Positions 9,736 through 19,126 of a DNA stretch of 64,000 nucleotides are shown one piece after another. Under the pieces are notes generated by a model, which made no database searches, was not told the DNA's origin, and was given only the letters and a program-made list of their open reading frames with translations. Positions within the stretch are counted from its first letter, which is position 1; each line of letters begins with the position of its first letter. The translations under genes were made by a program, and so were the position numbers. Source of the DNA: Lachnospiraceae bacterium MD335 (lineage in GTDB: Bacteria; Bacillota; Clostridia; Lachnospirales; Lachnospiraceae); the NCBI GenBank assembly GCA_000403335.2, contig KE159617.1:124001-188000 (forward strand). The letters run 5' to 3'.

Positions 9736-9764
9736 ATTATACTTGATTTGTTAAAAATATTCAA
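9736..9764 (-). promoter_or_regulatory. Probable pyrG promoter
   Basis: On the minus strand TTGAAT (9764-9759) and TATAAT (9741-9736) are 17 bp apart. The leader has no pyrG-style G-run or attenuator hairpin that I can see. Confidence 0.55.
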
Positions 9765-9770
9765 TATAGA
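9743..9770 (+). promoter_or_regulatory. Candidate ftsH promoter
   Basis: TTGATT (9743-9748) and TATAGA (9765-9770) with 16-bp spacing, overlapping the divergent pyrG promoter. RNA polymerase could probably not occupy both at once. Weaker than the pyrG match. Confidence 0.35.
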
Positions 9771-9808
9771 GAACAGAACAATTATGAAAGGATAACCGAT
9801 AGGATACT

Positions 9809-12025
9809 ATGGACAATAATCAGTTTAATAACCATGACGGCAATGGAGGAAAAAACGGGGGAAACAACGGCGGCAACGGGAACAACGGAAGAGACCCTAA
9901 AAAGCAAAGCATTGTCATGCTGATGATAGCGGTGGCACTGTCGCTCTTTCTGATGAATTATATGGTAAAGGCGGTGACAGGCGCAGCCAATAAGGAGATT
10001 ACCTATAACGAGTTTATTCAGATGTTGGAAGCCGGTTCGATTGAAAGCGTTAAAATCGAGACAAGCCAGCTTGTGATTTCCCCGAAGGTCAAGGAATCAA
10101 GCGACAGGCTGATTTCATACTATCAGCCGACCATCACGTATGTGACGGGGAAGGTTGAGGATGACGATACGCTTGCAAAGCGTCTTTTAAAGGCGGAAGT
10201 GGAGGTAAAAGGTGCGCTCCCTGACCGTTCGGGCGTTCTTATGATTATCTTGTTTGACATCCTCTTTGCGCTTGCAATTTGGGGCATTATCAGCATGCTT
10301 TTCAGAAAAATGTCTGGCGGCGGGGGCGCTTTTAGCATGGGAAAAAGTACCGCAAAGATTTATGGACAGAAGGAAACCGGCATAACCTTTAGGGATGTTG
10401 CGGGAGAGGACGAGGCAAAGGAGTCCCTGCAGGAGGTTGTCGACTTTTTGCATAATCCGGGAAAATACGCCAAAATCGGTGCAAAGCTTCCAAAGGGGGC
10501 GCTGCTTGTCGGACCGCCCGGTACCGGTAAAACAATGCTTGCAAAGGCAGTTGCGGGAGAGGCGCATGTGCCGTTTTTCTCGCTTGCAGGTTCGGATTTT
10601 ATTGAGCTTTATGTCGGCGTGGGTGCATCGCGTGTGCGCGATTTATTTAAAGAGGCGGAAAAGAATGCGCCGTGTATTGTATTTATCGACGAGATTGATG
10701 CAATCGGAAGAAGCCGCGATTCCAAGTACGGCGGCGGGAATGAGGAGCGTGAACAGACGCTGAACCAGCTTTTGTCGGAGATGGACGGCTTTGACGGTAA
10801 AAAAGGTATTATTATACTGGCTGCGACGAATCGTCCTGAAATTCTTGACAAGGCATTGCTGCGTCCGGGGCGTTTTGACAGACGGATTATTGTGGATAAG
10901 CCCGATTTGAAGGGACGTGTCAATATTTTAAAAGTCCATGCAAAGGATGTGCTGATGGATGAAACGGTGGACTTAAATGAAATTGCGCTTGCAACAAGCG
11001 GCGCGGTTGGCGCGGATCTTGCCAATATGATAAATGAAGCGGCAATCAATGCCGTAAAAGAGGGCAGAGAGTTTGTCAGTCAGAAGGATTTGCTCAATGC
11101 GGTGGAAGTGGTGCTTGTAGGTAAGGAGAAGAAGGACCGCATTATGAGCAAGGAGGAGCGCAAAATTGTTTCCTACCATGAGGTGGGGCATGCATTAATC
11201 AGCGCGCTGCAAAAAAACTCGGAGCCGGTTCAAAAGATTACGATTGTGCCCCGTACGATGGGGGCGCTCGGCTATGTTATGCATGTGCCGGAGGATGAAA
11301 AGTACCTGAACTCCAAGGCGGAGCTGCATGATATGATTGTCGGTCTTTTGGGCGGACGCGCTGCCGAGGAAATTATGTTTGACACGGTTACGACAGGTGC
11401 GGCAAACGATATTGAGCGTGCCACGAATATTGCGCGCTCTATGGTGACACGGTACGGCATGAGCGATAAATTCGGACTGATGGGACTTGCGACGGTCGAG
11501 AGTCAGTATCTTGACAGCACCAGTACGCTCAACTGCGCGGAAAATACTGCAGCGGAGATTGACGCGGAGGTTATGAAAATCCTGAAAGAAGCGTATGACG
11601 AGGCGCTTGCGATGCTGCGTGACAATCGGGACGTAATGGATAAAATTGCGGCATACCTGATTGAGAAAGAGACAATTACGGGCAAAGAGTTTATGAAAAT
11701 TTACCGCGAGGAGAAAGGACTGCCCGAGCCGGAAGAGAAAAGTCCGGAAAATGAAGCCAAGGAAGTGCAGGAAGTAAAAGAAACAGCTCAGGAGCCGCCG
11801 ACGGAGCAGGAGAACGAGATAAAAATACCAAGTCCGGAAGAGCTTAGGACATTTACACCGCAGCAGCCGGTTTTTCAAGTTCCGCAGGAACCACAGGAGA
11901 ACAAAAATCCTATTCCGCAAGAGCCGCAGCACAATGAGGATCAGAATGTTAAAAATCAGACAAATGGGGAAGGCGGAGAGAAATCGCGATTTGGGTCCGC
12001 TTGGGACAGGAATGTAAATGGATGA
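9809..12025 (+). CDS. ftsH: ATP-dependent zinc metalloprotease FtsH
   Basis: Membrane-anchored hexameric AAA+ protease that degrades unstable membrane and regulatory proteins. 738 residues. The N-terminus is a 32-residue Asn/Gly-rich stretch, then TM1 (about 33-54), an extracytoplasmic region, and TM2 (about 143-165). Walker A GPPGTGKT near 233, Walker [16 protein letters not shown] region GRFDRR, and zinc site HEVGH near 456. The last 90 residues are Pro/Glu/Gln-rich and probably disordered. AGGA lies 4 nt before the ATG. Its stop overlaps the uvrC start by 8 nt, so ftsH, uvrC and niaR form one operon. Confidence 0.95.
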   Translation: MDNNQFNNHDGNGGKNGGNNGGNGNNGRDPKKQSIVMLMIAVALSLFLMNYMVKAVTGAANKEITYNEFIQMLEAGSIESVKIETSQLVISPKVKESSDRLISYYQPTITYVTGKVEDDDTLAKRLLKAEVEVKGALPDRSGVLMIILFDILFALAIWGIISMLFRKMSGGGGAFSMGKSTAKIYGQKETGITFRDVAGEDEAKESLQEVVDFLHNPGKYAKIGAKLPKGALLVGPPGTGKTMLAKAVAGEAHVPFFSLAGSDFIELYVGVGASRVRDLFKEAEKNAPCIVFIDEIDAIGRSRDSKYGGGNEEREQTLNQLLSEMDGFDGKKGIIILAATNRPEILDKALLRPGRFDRRIIVDKPDLKGRVNILKVHAKDVLMDETVDLNEIALATSGAVGADLANMINEAAINAVKEGREFVSQKDLLNAVEVVLVGKEKKDRIMSKEERKIVSYHEVGHALISALQKNSEPVQKITIVPRTMGALGYVMHVPEDEKYLNSKAELHDMIVGLLGGRAAEEIMFDTVTTGAANDIERATNIARSMVTRYGMSDKFGLMGLATVESQYLDSTSTLNCAENTAAEIDAEVMKILKEAYDEALAMLRDNRDVMDKIAAYLIEKETITGKEFMKIYREEKGLPEPEEKSPENEAKEVQEVKETAQEPPTEQENEIKIPSPEELRTFTPQQPVFQVPQEPQENKNPIPQEPQHNEDQNVKNQTNGEGGEKSRFGSAWDRNVNG

Positions 12026-13892
12026 GTTTGATGTAAAGGAAGAACTGAAAAAGCTTCCGAATAAGCCGGGAGTCTATATCATGCATGATGCGGATGACGC
12101 CATTCTCTATGTGGGAAAGGCAGTCAATCTGCATAACCGCGTGCGTTCTTATTTTCAGGGAAATATCGGCAGGGGACCGCAGATTGACAAGATGGTGTCA
12201 CTGATTGCACGTTTTGAGTATATTGTGACCGATTCGGAGCTTGAGGCGCTTGTGCTTGAGAACAATCTGATTAAGGAAAACAGTCCGAAATATAACACGC
12301 TTTTAAAGGACGATAAAACGTATCCTTATATTAAGGTGACTTTGGGTGAGGACTATCCGCGTGTATTGATGGTGCGCCAGATGAAAAAGGACCGAGCAAA
12401 ATATTTCGGTCCTTTTACAAACGGCGGTGTGAAAGAGAGCATTGATTTGATTAATAAGCTCTATAAATTAAAGACCTGTAACAGGACGCTGCCGCGCGAC
12501 ATCGGAAAGGAACGTCCTTGTCTGAATTATCATATCGGACAGTGCAGTGCGCCGTGTCAAGGGTATATTTCCAGGGAGGATTATGCCGCGGCGATTGAGC
12601 AGGCGCTCGCGTTCCTAAACGGGAAACATCAGCCTGTCATTAAAGAATTAAAGGAGAAAATGCAGCATGCTTCCGATAACATGGAGTTTGAGGAAGCGAT
12701 GAAATACCGGGACTTGATTGAGAGCGTCAAAAAAGTAAGCGAAACACAGAAGATGTCCGACAATATCGGTGAGGACAAGGACATTATCGCACTGGCAATT
12801 GACGGTAACGAGACGGTTGTGCAGGTGTTTTTTCTGCGAAACGGAAGATTAATTGGCAGAGAGCATTTTTATATGACACAGGTTGAGGAACCTTTGCCTG
12901 ATAAAATATTAACGAGCTTTGTGAAGCAATTCTATGCAGGCACGCCTTTTATTCCGCGGGAAATTATGCTTCAGAATGAAATCGAGGATATGACGTTGCT
13001 GGAGCAGTGGCTTACGAACAAAAAGGGAGCAAAGGTGCATTTGCGTGTACCGCAAAGAGGCGCAAAAGAAAAGCTGGTGGATTTGGCAGCAAGAAATGCA
13101 CAGCTTGTGTTAAGTCAGGACAGGGAGCGCATTAAGCGCGAAGAGGGCAGGACAATCGGTGCAGTCAAAGAAATTGAGGAGATTTTGGGAATCAGTCCGC
13201 TGACGCGGATGGAGGCGTTTGATATTTCCAATACGAGCGGCTTTGCGAATGTCGGCTCGATGGTGGTGTATGAAAAAGGGAAGCCGAAGCGAAGTGATTA
13301 CAGGAAATTCCGTATGAAAACAGTGGCGGGACCGGATGATTACGCATGTATGCACGAGGTGCTCACAAGGCGGTTTCAGCACGGACTCGATGAGCGCGAG
13401 GAGATTCAAAGGGAAAAGGGAGACGAGCGTTTCGGAAGCTTTACGAAGTTTCCGGATTTGCTGTTGATGGACGGAGGACGCGGACAGGTCAATATTGCAA
13501 AGCAGGTGCTTGCGGAGTTAGGAATTGATATTCCGATTTGCGGTATGGTGAAGGATGACAATCACAGGACAAGGGGGTTGTATTTTAACAACCTTGAGCT
13601 GCCGATTGACAGAAACAGTGAGGGCTTTAAGCTGATTACGCGCATACAGGATGAAGCGCACCGTTTTGCGATTACGTATCACCGCTCGCTGCGCAGCAAG
13701 GCACAGGTACATTCGGTGCTTGACGAGATACCCGGCGTGGGTCCGAGCCGCCGGAAGGCGCTTATGAAATATTTTAAGTCCATTGAGGAGCTTCGGGCTG
13801 CCGATGCTTCCCAAATAGAGCAGGTGCCGGGAATAACAGCAAACGTTGCACAGGATATTTACCGCTTTTTCCGCAAAAAGGAGGAGACTTGA
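12018..13892 (+). CDS. uvrC: Excinuclease ABC subunit C
   Basis: Nucleotide-excision repair nuclease that makes both incisions after UvrA/UvrB damage recognition. 624 residues, normal length. GIY-YIG domain about 14-95 (GVYIMHD, ILYVGKA), UVR motif near 205-240 ([14 protein letters not shown]), RNase H-like endonuclease domain ([19 protein letters not shown]), and C-terminal helix-hairpin-helix pair ([24 protein letters not shown]). Start ATG 12018 lies within the end of ftsH, with AGGA 6 nt upstream. Confidence 0.95.
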   Translation: MDEFDVKEELKKLPNKPGVYIMHDADDAILYVGKAVNLHNRVRSYFQGNIGRGPQIDKMVSLIARFEYIVTDSELEALVLENNLIKENSPKYNTLLKDDKTYPYIKVTLGEDYPRVLMVRQMKKDRAKYFGPFTNGGVKESIDLINKLYKLKTCNRTLPRDIGKERPCLNYHIGQCSAPCQGYISREDYAAAIEQALAFLNGKHQPVIKELKEKMQHASDNMEFEEAMKYRDLIESVKKVSETQKMSDNIGEDKDIIALAIDGNETVVQVFFLRNGRLIGREHFYMTQVEEPLPDKILTSFVKQFYAGTPFIPREIMLQNEIEDMTLLEQWLTNKKGAKVHLRVPQRGAKEKLVDLAARNAQLVLSQDRERIKREEGRTIGAVKEIEEILGISPLTRMEAFDISNTSGFANVGSMVVYEKGKPKRSDYRKFRMKTVAGPDDYACMHEVLTRRFQHGLDEREEIQREKGDERFGSFTKFPDLLLMDGGRGQVNIAKQVLAELGIDIPICGMVKDDNHRTRGLYFNNLELPIDRNSEGFKLITRIQDEAHRFAITYHRSLRSKAQVHSVLDEIPGVGPSRRKALMKYFKSIEELRAADASQIEQVPGITANVAQDIYRFFRKKEET

Positions 13893-14407
13893 TGGAGGGG
13901 GACAGCAGGAGAGATAAAATTATAGCGATGCTCAACCAAGCGCCGGAACCACTTTCCGGCGCGGCGCTTGCCAAACAGCTCAAGGTGAGCCGGCAGGTGA
14001 TTGTGCAGGACATTGCGCTTTTACGTGCATACGACAAAAATATTCTCAGTACCAACAAGGGTTATATTTTATATCAGCCGGAAACGAAAGCGGTGTACAA
14101 GCGTACGGTTTCCGTAATGCATACGGACGGGCAGATGCAGGACGAGCTGTATGCAATTGTGGACTGCGGAGCGCATGTGCTTGATGTGGTGGTAGAGCAT
14201 GAGGTTTACGGTCAGATTACGGTGGACTTGTTTCTGCGCAGCCGTACGGATGTTGACGAATTCATTGAAAAAATTGCAAAGAGTAAGGCGCAGCCCCTAA
14301 AGACGCTGACAAACGGCGCACATTTCCACACGGTTGAGGCGGACAGTGAGGATGTGCTGGCGCGGGTAGAGCGGCAGTTGGACGCGAGGGGATACTTGCA
14401 AAATTAG
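13892..14407 (+). CDS. niaR: NiaR-type niacin-responsive transcriptional repressor
   Basis: Repressor of NAD-precursor salvage and synthesis genes, using niacin as co-repressor in characterised relatives. 171 residues: an N-terminal winged HTH (about 8-65, SGAALAKQLKVSRQVIVQDI) and a C-terminal 3H domain named for three histidines, visible in MHTDGQMQDELY, VVEHEVYGQ and GAHFHTVEA. The start is ATG 13892, sharing its A with the uvrC TGA and preceded by a strong AAAGGAGGAG; the TTG at 13889 is less likely. The next gene has a promoter with a possible operator and may be its target. Confidence 0.87.
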   Translation: MEGDSRRDKIIAMLNQAPEPLSGAALAKQLKVSRQVIVQDIALLRAYDKNILSTNKGYILYQPETKAVYKRTVSVMHTDGQMQDELYAIVDCGAHVLDVVVEHEVYGQITVDLFLRSRTDVDEFIEKIAKSKAQPLKTLTNGAHFHTVEADSEDVLARVERQLDARGYLQN

Positions 14408-14424
14408 AATCCTTATGTTATAGT
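14396..14424 (+). promoter_or_regulatory. Probable sigma-A promoter of the EIIC-like gene
   Basis: TTGCAA (14396-14401) overlaps the last codons of niaR, and TATAGT (14419-14424) follows after 17 bp. The predicted start, near 14431, falls directly before the palindromic sequences at 14433-14461. Confidence 0.55.
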
Positions 14425-14432
14425 AGTTTAAG

Positions 14433-14461
14433 CTGACAAGACAGGTAAATATACACGTGTA
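14433..14461. promoter_or_regulatory. Candidate repressor operator downstream of the promoter
   Basis: TGACAAGACAGGT (about 14434-14446) is followed by the perfect 10-bp palindrome TACACGTGTA (14452-14461). The position just after the predicted transcription start suits a repressor. From memory, Firmicute NiaR boxes contain a TGTCTTGT-like core, and the complement of the first element contains TGTCTTGTC; this was not checked against a motif database. Confidence 0.35.
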
Positions 14462-14507
14462 AAATCAGTGAAGCAACAAAACTATCGGTAAAACATGGAG
14501 GATACTT

Positions 14508-15569
14508 ATGGAAAAATTAAAGAGCTTTTTAAAACGCAAAGATATTGTAATATCGGGAAAGCGGTACGGCATTGATGCATTGGGCGCTATGGCACAGGGG
14601 CTTTTTGCGTCGCTTTTGATTGGAACGATTATTTCTACACTCGGGGAGCGTCTTGGGATTGAGCTTCTTGTGACGATTGGCGGTTATGCCAAGGCAGTTA
14701 CGGGGGAGGCGATGGCGGTAGCAATCGGATATTCACTTCACTGTCCGGCGTTGGTACTGTTTTCGCTTGCAGCCGTGGGACATGCCGCGAACACGCTCGG
14801 CGGAGCGGGCGGACCGCTTGCCGTACTGATTATTGCGGTAATTGCTGCCGAGTGCGGCAAGGCGGTCTCCAAAGAGACAAAGGTGGATATTCTTGTAACG
14901 CCGCTTGTCACAATTCTTGTGGGTGCGCTTTTTGCGACGCTGTGCGCACCGGCAATTGGAACTGCGGCAAGTGCGGTCGGACGGGCAATTATGTGGGCTA
15001 CGGAATTACAGCCGTTTTTGATGGGAATGATTATTTCCGTAATCGTTGGCATCGCGCTTACGCTGCCGATCAGCAGTGCGGCAATTTGTGCGGCGTTAAG
15101 CCTTACCGGACTTGCAGGCGGGGCAGCGCTTGCAGGCTGCTGTACGCAGATGGTCGGCTTTGCCGTGATGAGCTTCAAGGAGAACGGTTGGGGCGGATTT
15201 TTTGCGCAGGGTATCGGAACGTCGATGCTGCAAATGGGGAATATTGTGAAAAAGCCCCGCATTTGGCTGCCGCCGATTATAGCATCCGCAATTGTGGGAC
15301 CGATTGCAACTTGTGTTTTTCAGATAAAAATGAACGGCGCGGCAGTGGCATCCGGAATGGGTACCTGCGGACTTGTAGGACAGATTGGCGTATATACAGG
15401 TTGGCTTGACGATATTGCCGCGGGTACAAAAACGGCTGTTACGTTTTGGGATTGGGCAGGATTGATTTGCATCAGTTTTATATTACCTGCGATGATAACA
15501 TATGTTATTGGCGCTGGATTTCGGAAAATCGGGTGGATTAAGGAGAATGATTTGAAACTCGATTTATAA
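14508..15569 (+). CDS. PTS EIIC-like membrane transporter (PTS_EIIC_2 type), orphan
   Basis: Integral membrane protein of 353 residues with about 9-10 hydrophobic segments. It resembles the small PTS_EIIC_2 family annotated as PTS sugar transporter subunit IIC (motifs GGAGGPLAVL and GWGGFFAQGIGTSMLQMGN). No EIIA, EIIB or EIIC partner gene is nearby, so phosphotransfer-coupled transport is doubtful. It is preceded by GGAGG and lies 100 bp after niaR with a promoter and candidate operator between, which suggests a vitamin or NAD-precursor substrate; that is inference only. Confidence 0.72.
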   Translation: MEKLKSFLKRKDIVISGKRYGIDALGAMAQGLFASLLIGTIISTLGERLGIELLVTIGGYAKAVTGEAMAVAIGYSLHCPALVLFSLAAVGHAANTLGGAGGPLAVLIIAVIAAECGKAVSKETKVDILVTPLVTILVGALFATLCAPAIGTAASAVGRAIMWATELQPFLMGMIISVIVGIALTLPISSAAICAALSLTGLAGGAALAGCCTQMVGFAVMSFKENGWGGFFAQGIGTSMLQMGNIVKKPRIWLPPIIASAIVGPIATCVFQIKMNGAAVASGMGTCGLVGQIGVYTGWLDDIAAGTKTAVTFWDWAGLICISFILPAMITYVIGAGFRKIGWIKENDLKLDL

Positions 15570-15603
15570 ATAACGGTAGATATTATAAAAAGAGGTGAAA
15601 CGT

Positions 15604-16143
15604 ATGGCACACGTATATTTTACAAGGCATGGACAGACTGTTTGGAATGTCGCAAATAAAATCTGCGGTGCGACGGATGTCGCGCTTACGGAGCTTGGGC
15701 ATGAGCAGGCGAGGGAGCTTGGAAGAAAGATTTTGTCGGAAGGACTTGGAATTGACGAGATTTTGTATTCTCCGCTAATACGTGCAAAGGATACGGCGCT
15801 GGAAGTTTCCCAAATTACGGGCATTCCCGCACGCGCGGAAGTGCGCCTTATGGAACAGAGTTTTGGAAAATACGAAGCTACGGCGCGAAACGGCGCAGAA
15901 TTTCAAGAGATGAAGAAGAGCTTTGTCAATCATTTCGGCGGCGGTGAGACAATGCTGCATCTTGCGCAGCGGATTTACAATCTGCTCGACGATGTCAGGG
16001 AACAGTCGCAGGATAAGACGTTTTTGCTAGTGGCGCATAATGGGATTGCAAGGGTGATTCATTCGTATTTTCATGATATGACAAATGAGGAATATGCAGC
16101 GTTTGGTATCCGCAATTGTGAAATACGGGAGTATTTTTTCTAA
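15604..16143 (+). CDS. Histidine phosphatase family protein
   Basis: Phosphoglycerate-mutase-like phosphatase, 179 residues. The phosphohistidine motif is FTRHGQTVWN (residues 5-14, active His in RHG). The second histidine is in LLVAHNGIARV near residue 143. Start is ATG 15604, 6 nt after AGAGGTG; an in-frame GTG at 15595 lies inside that ribosome binding site and is rejected. Substrates of small family members include phosphosugars, alpha-ribazole phosphate and nucleotides; none can be chosen here because no cobalamin or sugar genes are adjacent. Confidence 0.85.
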   Translation: MAHVYFTRHGQTVWNVANKICGATDVALTELGHEQARELGRKILSEGLGIDEILYSPLIRAKDTALEVSQITGIPARAEVRLMEQSFGKYEATARNGAEFQEMKKSFVNHFGGGETMLHLAQRIYNLLDDVREQSQDKTFLLVAHNGIARVIHSYFHDMTNEEYAAFGIRNCEIREYFF

Positions 16144-16157
16144 ATACTCCCGTATTT
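16121..16157. terminator. Perfect 16-bp hairpin between convergent genes
   Basis: 16121-16136 pairs perfectly with 16142-16157 around TTTCT. The left arm is in the last codons of the phosphatase and its TAA is in the loop. The arms begin and end with A/T runs, so it can act as a terminator in both directions, for the phosphatase and for the dam gene. Confidence 0.7.
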
Positions 16158-16173
16158 GCGCTACGCTGTAAGA

Positions 16174-17244
16174 TTAATAATTGGTTATAATTAGATGCGT
16201 TGCATCTCTTTCATTGCGGTTCATAAAACTTACAAGATATCTTTTGCTAAAACTGGTGATGCGAAAATCATTTTGATACAGTTCTCGGATAAAATCGGTA
16301 TTTTTGATAACTAACAGGATTTTGGCGGGGGTTCTTCTCAGATGTTCACAAAGCCGTATCTGTTCTTCCCTGCCGAAAATATTCTGCGCATAAGTAGAAA
16401 AGTCACTGTCGTACGGCGGGTCTAAAAAGACAAAATCGTTCCGTGTCAGGTGTAATCCTTCCATAAACACTTCAAAATCGTTGTTCTCAATCATGGAGTT
16501 TGTAAGCTTTTGCTGTACATCGCCTGATAACATATAGTCGATTTTTCTCTGAAAATCTTTTCGGTTGTACGAGATTCCGCCGTAGGGCACATTAAATTCT
16601 CCGCTTGCATTGTAACGAAACATCGACGAATAGCAGTATTCCCGTATAAAGAAAAAAACGGCCGCCTGCTGCCCCATGCTCAATCCGGCGGGATGATTTA
16701 ACAGGAAACGAATCAGCATATAATACGCTGATTTCAGTGCGGCTTCCATATTGTTTAACCTGTCATCATCGGGAAGTGCACCATTCGCCTGCTCCAAATG
16801 TTGTGAACGTGTAATCTTATTTGTCAGATTTTTTTTCAGTTCATTGCAAAAGATTTCATTGTAACTGCCTGCAAGCGGTTGGAATACCGTATCAAAATAA
16901 TGTCCGACAAAGTCCGAAACGGCGTCTCGCGGCGTTTCGGAGTGATATAATTGCAGAAGCGCTTCCGTGTGCGTATCCGTAAACTGATTAAGCAAGCGAA
17001 ACGCATCTGCTTCTCTTTGCAGAGAATGTATGAAATCCTGATCCTGTGTCTGTACACACCGGTATAGATTAATCAGTTCGTGGGACCTGTCATTGATACA
17101 GCAGTTTGGCGTGTTAACATCAAAAAATACCGCGCCGCCGCCGACAAAGGGCTCGACATATCTGCCTAAATACGCGGGTATGTGTTCTCGGATTACGGGC
17201 AGTTCTTTTTCTTTGCCGCCCGGCCATTTCAGTATTGTTCTCAT
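16174..17244 (-). CDS. DNA adenine methyltransferase, Dam (MethyltransfD12) family
   Basis: Class alpha N6-adenine methylase, 356 residues. The SAM-binding motif is ILKWPGGKEKE at the N-terminus with the FVGGGAVFF motif near residue 35; the catalytic motif is DPPY in FLDPPYDSDF near residue 270. Longer than E. coli Dam (278), mainly from an insertion around residues 95-170. The family usually modifies GATC. No restriction endonuclease is adjacent, so it is a solitary methylase with possible roles in gene regulation or mismatch repair. It starts 3 nt after the stop of a small membrane protein gene, with which it is co-transcribed. Confidence 0.86.
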   Translation of the reverse strand: MRTILKWPGGKEKELPVIREHIPAYLGRYVEPFVGGGAVFFDVNTPNCCINDRSHELINLYRCVQTQDQDFIHSLQREADAFRLLNQFTDTHTEALLQLYHSETPRDAVSDFVGHYFDTVFQPLAGSYNEIFCNELKKNLTNKITRSQHLEQANGALPDDDRLNNMEAALKSAYYMLIRFLLNHPAGLSMGQQAAVFFFIREYCYSSMFRYNASGEFNVPYGGISYNRKDFQRKIDYMLSGDVQQKLTNSMIENNDFEVFMEGLHLTRNDFVFLDPPYDSDFSTYAQNIFGREEQIRLCEHLRRTPAKILLVIKNTDFIRELYQNDFRITSFSKRYLVSFMNRNERDATHLIITNY

Positions 17245-17247
17245 CGC

Positions 17248-17718
17248 TTATTTAATCGGCTTTGCGCCTGCTTTTTCCTGCATTCTAGCAACCCATGCCT
17301 TAAATTTGCTCTTTTTCTTTGCGGGAGCCGCGGGAAGTGCACCGCGGATACCTTTGACATCCGTGATATAAATACCGCTTACGGTTGCTTTTACTTCTTT
17401 TTTTACAGGAACATTGTCAAATATTTCGGCGTCACAGATAAGTGACATAATCTGCGGACCGATTTTTGCTTTAACAATCGGAAGCTTGGCGCGGCGCATA
17501 TATTTCGGCGCCTGCTCAAGCACTGCTGCAGGAAGTCCCGATTCGTTCAATTTCATTTTCTTTTTATCTATAATCAGCATGGAAACATTCTGTTTGGCGG
17601 CATCAATCTGCGCCTGCTGTTCTGCCTGCTTTTTCTGCATTCTGCGTCCGAGAAAATAAAGTCCCACAAGCAGCAAAACCAAAACAACCAATATAATTAA
17701 AAGAATTTTTCCTACCAT
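17248..17718 (-). CDS. Small membrane-anchored protein, unknown
   Basis: Not recognised. 156 residues with one N-terminal membrane helix (about 4-24, rich in Leu/Val/Ile), then a charged stretch (RRMQKKQAEQQ) and a compact domain of about 110 residues facing the cytoplasm by the positive-inside rule. The C-terminus is Ala/Lys-rich. The start ATG has AAAGG about 11 nt upstream. It is the first gene of a two-gene operon with the Dam-type methylase and divergent from the foldase gene. Confidence 0.6.
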   Translation of the reverse strand: MVGKILLIILVVLVLLLVGLYFLGRRMQKKQAEQQAQIDAAKQNVSMLIIDKKKMKLNESGLPAAVLEQAPKYMRRAKLPIVKAKIGPQIMSLICDAEIFDNVPVKKEVKATVSGIYITDVKGIRGALPAAPAKKKSKFKAWVARMQEKAGAKPIK

Positions 17719-17871
17719 ATTTTATCAGCCTTTCTTGTGATTATATAACCTATGTATAAACAACATATAAAAGATTGTATCATTAATGATTGGAAAGTGC
17801 AAGAAACACTTTTATTTTCATTCTATTTTTGCTATACTGATAAAAGCAGATGAAAGGGGAATTATTGAAGG

Positions 17872-19095
17872 ATGAAAAATAAATGGATTATCGCATGCCT
17901 TTTGGGCGTGATGGTGTTTGGAAGTACCGGGTGTCAAGACAAAACCGCATCGGATAACACGTCCGGGACGCAGACGGCTTCGGAGGCGGGCGCCGCCGCG
18001 GAGACGGAAAGTGCCGGTCAGACGGAAAGTGCCGGTCAGGCGCAAATGGATGGGAACGTAAGTTCTAGTATTGCAGATGTGCAGCGCGTCAGTGAACGGG
18101 TAGACTATATTGGACTTCAGGACTTGGATATTGACAAATATGTTACACTGAATGATTACAAAAATATGAAAGTGGAGGTATATAAGCCGCAGACACAGGA
18201 TCAGGACATTGAACAGTATATTGACAGTGAGCTGCTAAAAGGATACATTAAGGACCGCGCGGTAGCGGACGGCGATGTTGCCAATATTGATTATGAAGGA
18301 AAAAAGGACGGCGTGGCGTTCGAGGGCGGTACGGCGAGCGGATTTGATTTGGAAATCGGTTCCGGCTCGTTTATCCCGGGATTTGAGGAAAAGCTGATTG
18401 GCGTGATGCCGGGAGAGACGGTTGATTTGGATCTGACATTTCCGGAGGGCTACCGTGAACCGTCATTTGCAGGACAGCCGGTGGTATTTACGGTAACGGT
18501 AAACGGAATTGCCGAGTCAATCAGCTATGCGGATGCGACAGATGCGGATCTGGCAAGACTTGGGCTTTCGTATGAGAGTAAGGAGGCGCTTTGGGATGCG
18601 GCTAAGGCGGAGGTTGAGAAAAGCGCGGAGGAGGCTTTTGAAGCCTCGAAGACGAGCGCCATTTTGAATCAGATATTGAGCGAGAGTACGATTAAGGAAA
18701 TTCCGGAGTATCTTGTCGAGGAGCAGATGCAGGGATTTGAGATTTATATGGAGTCCATGAGCCAAATGTATTATGGGATGAATTTTGAGAAATATCTTCA
18801 GGATGTGGAGCAAAGGTCACTTGAGGATTTTGAGGCGGAAATTCGTCCGGACTGCGAAACGACGGTGAAGCAGTATTTAATATCGGAAGCGCTTGCAAGG
18901 GCGGAGAAGCTGGATATTACAGATGAACTTGTGCGTGAATATGCAGCAGAGGATATTGCGGGGTATGACGGATATACGGTGGATTCGTATCTCGAAGAGG
19001 TTGGATATACCACATACAGGATGTTTGTGCTGCAGGAGAAGCTTGTTGAACGCTTAAATGGGATTATTACGGTAGAGACGACATCGGAGCCGTAA
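17872..19095 (+). CDS. Extracytoplasmic trigger-factor-like peptidyl-prolyl isomerase lipoprotein
   Basis: Secreted foldase anchored by a lipid: signal peptide with lipobox GSTGC (Cys21). An Ala/Glu/Ser linker follows, then an FKBP-type PPIase domain about 135-215 (VANIDYEGKKDGVAFEGG, GSGSFIPGFEEKLIGV) and a trigger-factor-type helical C-terminal domain to 407. The ribosome-binding N-terminal domain of true trigger factor is absent, replaced by the lipoprotein signal. It probably helps exported proteins fold outside the membrane, as PrsA does in Bacilli. The linker contains a perfect 18-bp tandem duplication. Next to a secreted wall hydrolase gene, a plausible client. Confidence 0.83.
   Translation: MKNKWIIACLLGVMVFGSTGCQDKTASDNTSGTQTASEAGAAAETESAGQTESAGQAQMDGNVSSSIADVQRVSERVDYIGLQDLDIDKYVTLNDYKNMKVEVYKPQTQDQDIEQYIDSELLKGYIKDRAVADGDVANIDYEGKKDGVAFEGGTASGFDLEIGSGSFIPGFEEKLIGVMPGETVDLDLTFPEGYREPSFAGQPVVFTVTVNGIAESISYADATDADLARLGLSYESKEALWDAAKAEVEKSAEEAFEASKTSAILNQILSESTIKEIPEYLVEEQMQGFEIYMESMSQMYYGMNFEKYLQDVEQRSLEDFEAEIRPDCETTVKQYLISEALARAEKLDITDELVREYAAEDIAGYDGYTVDSYLEEVGYTTYRMFVLQEKLVERLNGIITVETTSEP
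18003..18038 (+). repeat. 18-bp tandem duplication in the lipoprotein linker
   Basis: Bases 18003-18020 are repeated exactly at 18021-18038, encoding two copies of TESAGQ-like hexapeptide in the spacer after the lipidated cysteine. Copy number could vary between strains by slippage without changing the frame. Confidence 0.8.
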
Positions 19096-19126
19096 GGTAA
19101 AGCGGATAAAAGGGGTTGAGTAAATA

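Noticed and set aside
11195-11932. 245-residue minus-strand frame inside ftsH
   Set aside because: Leu/Arg-rich mirror of a highly conserved gene; a shadow.
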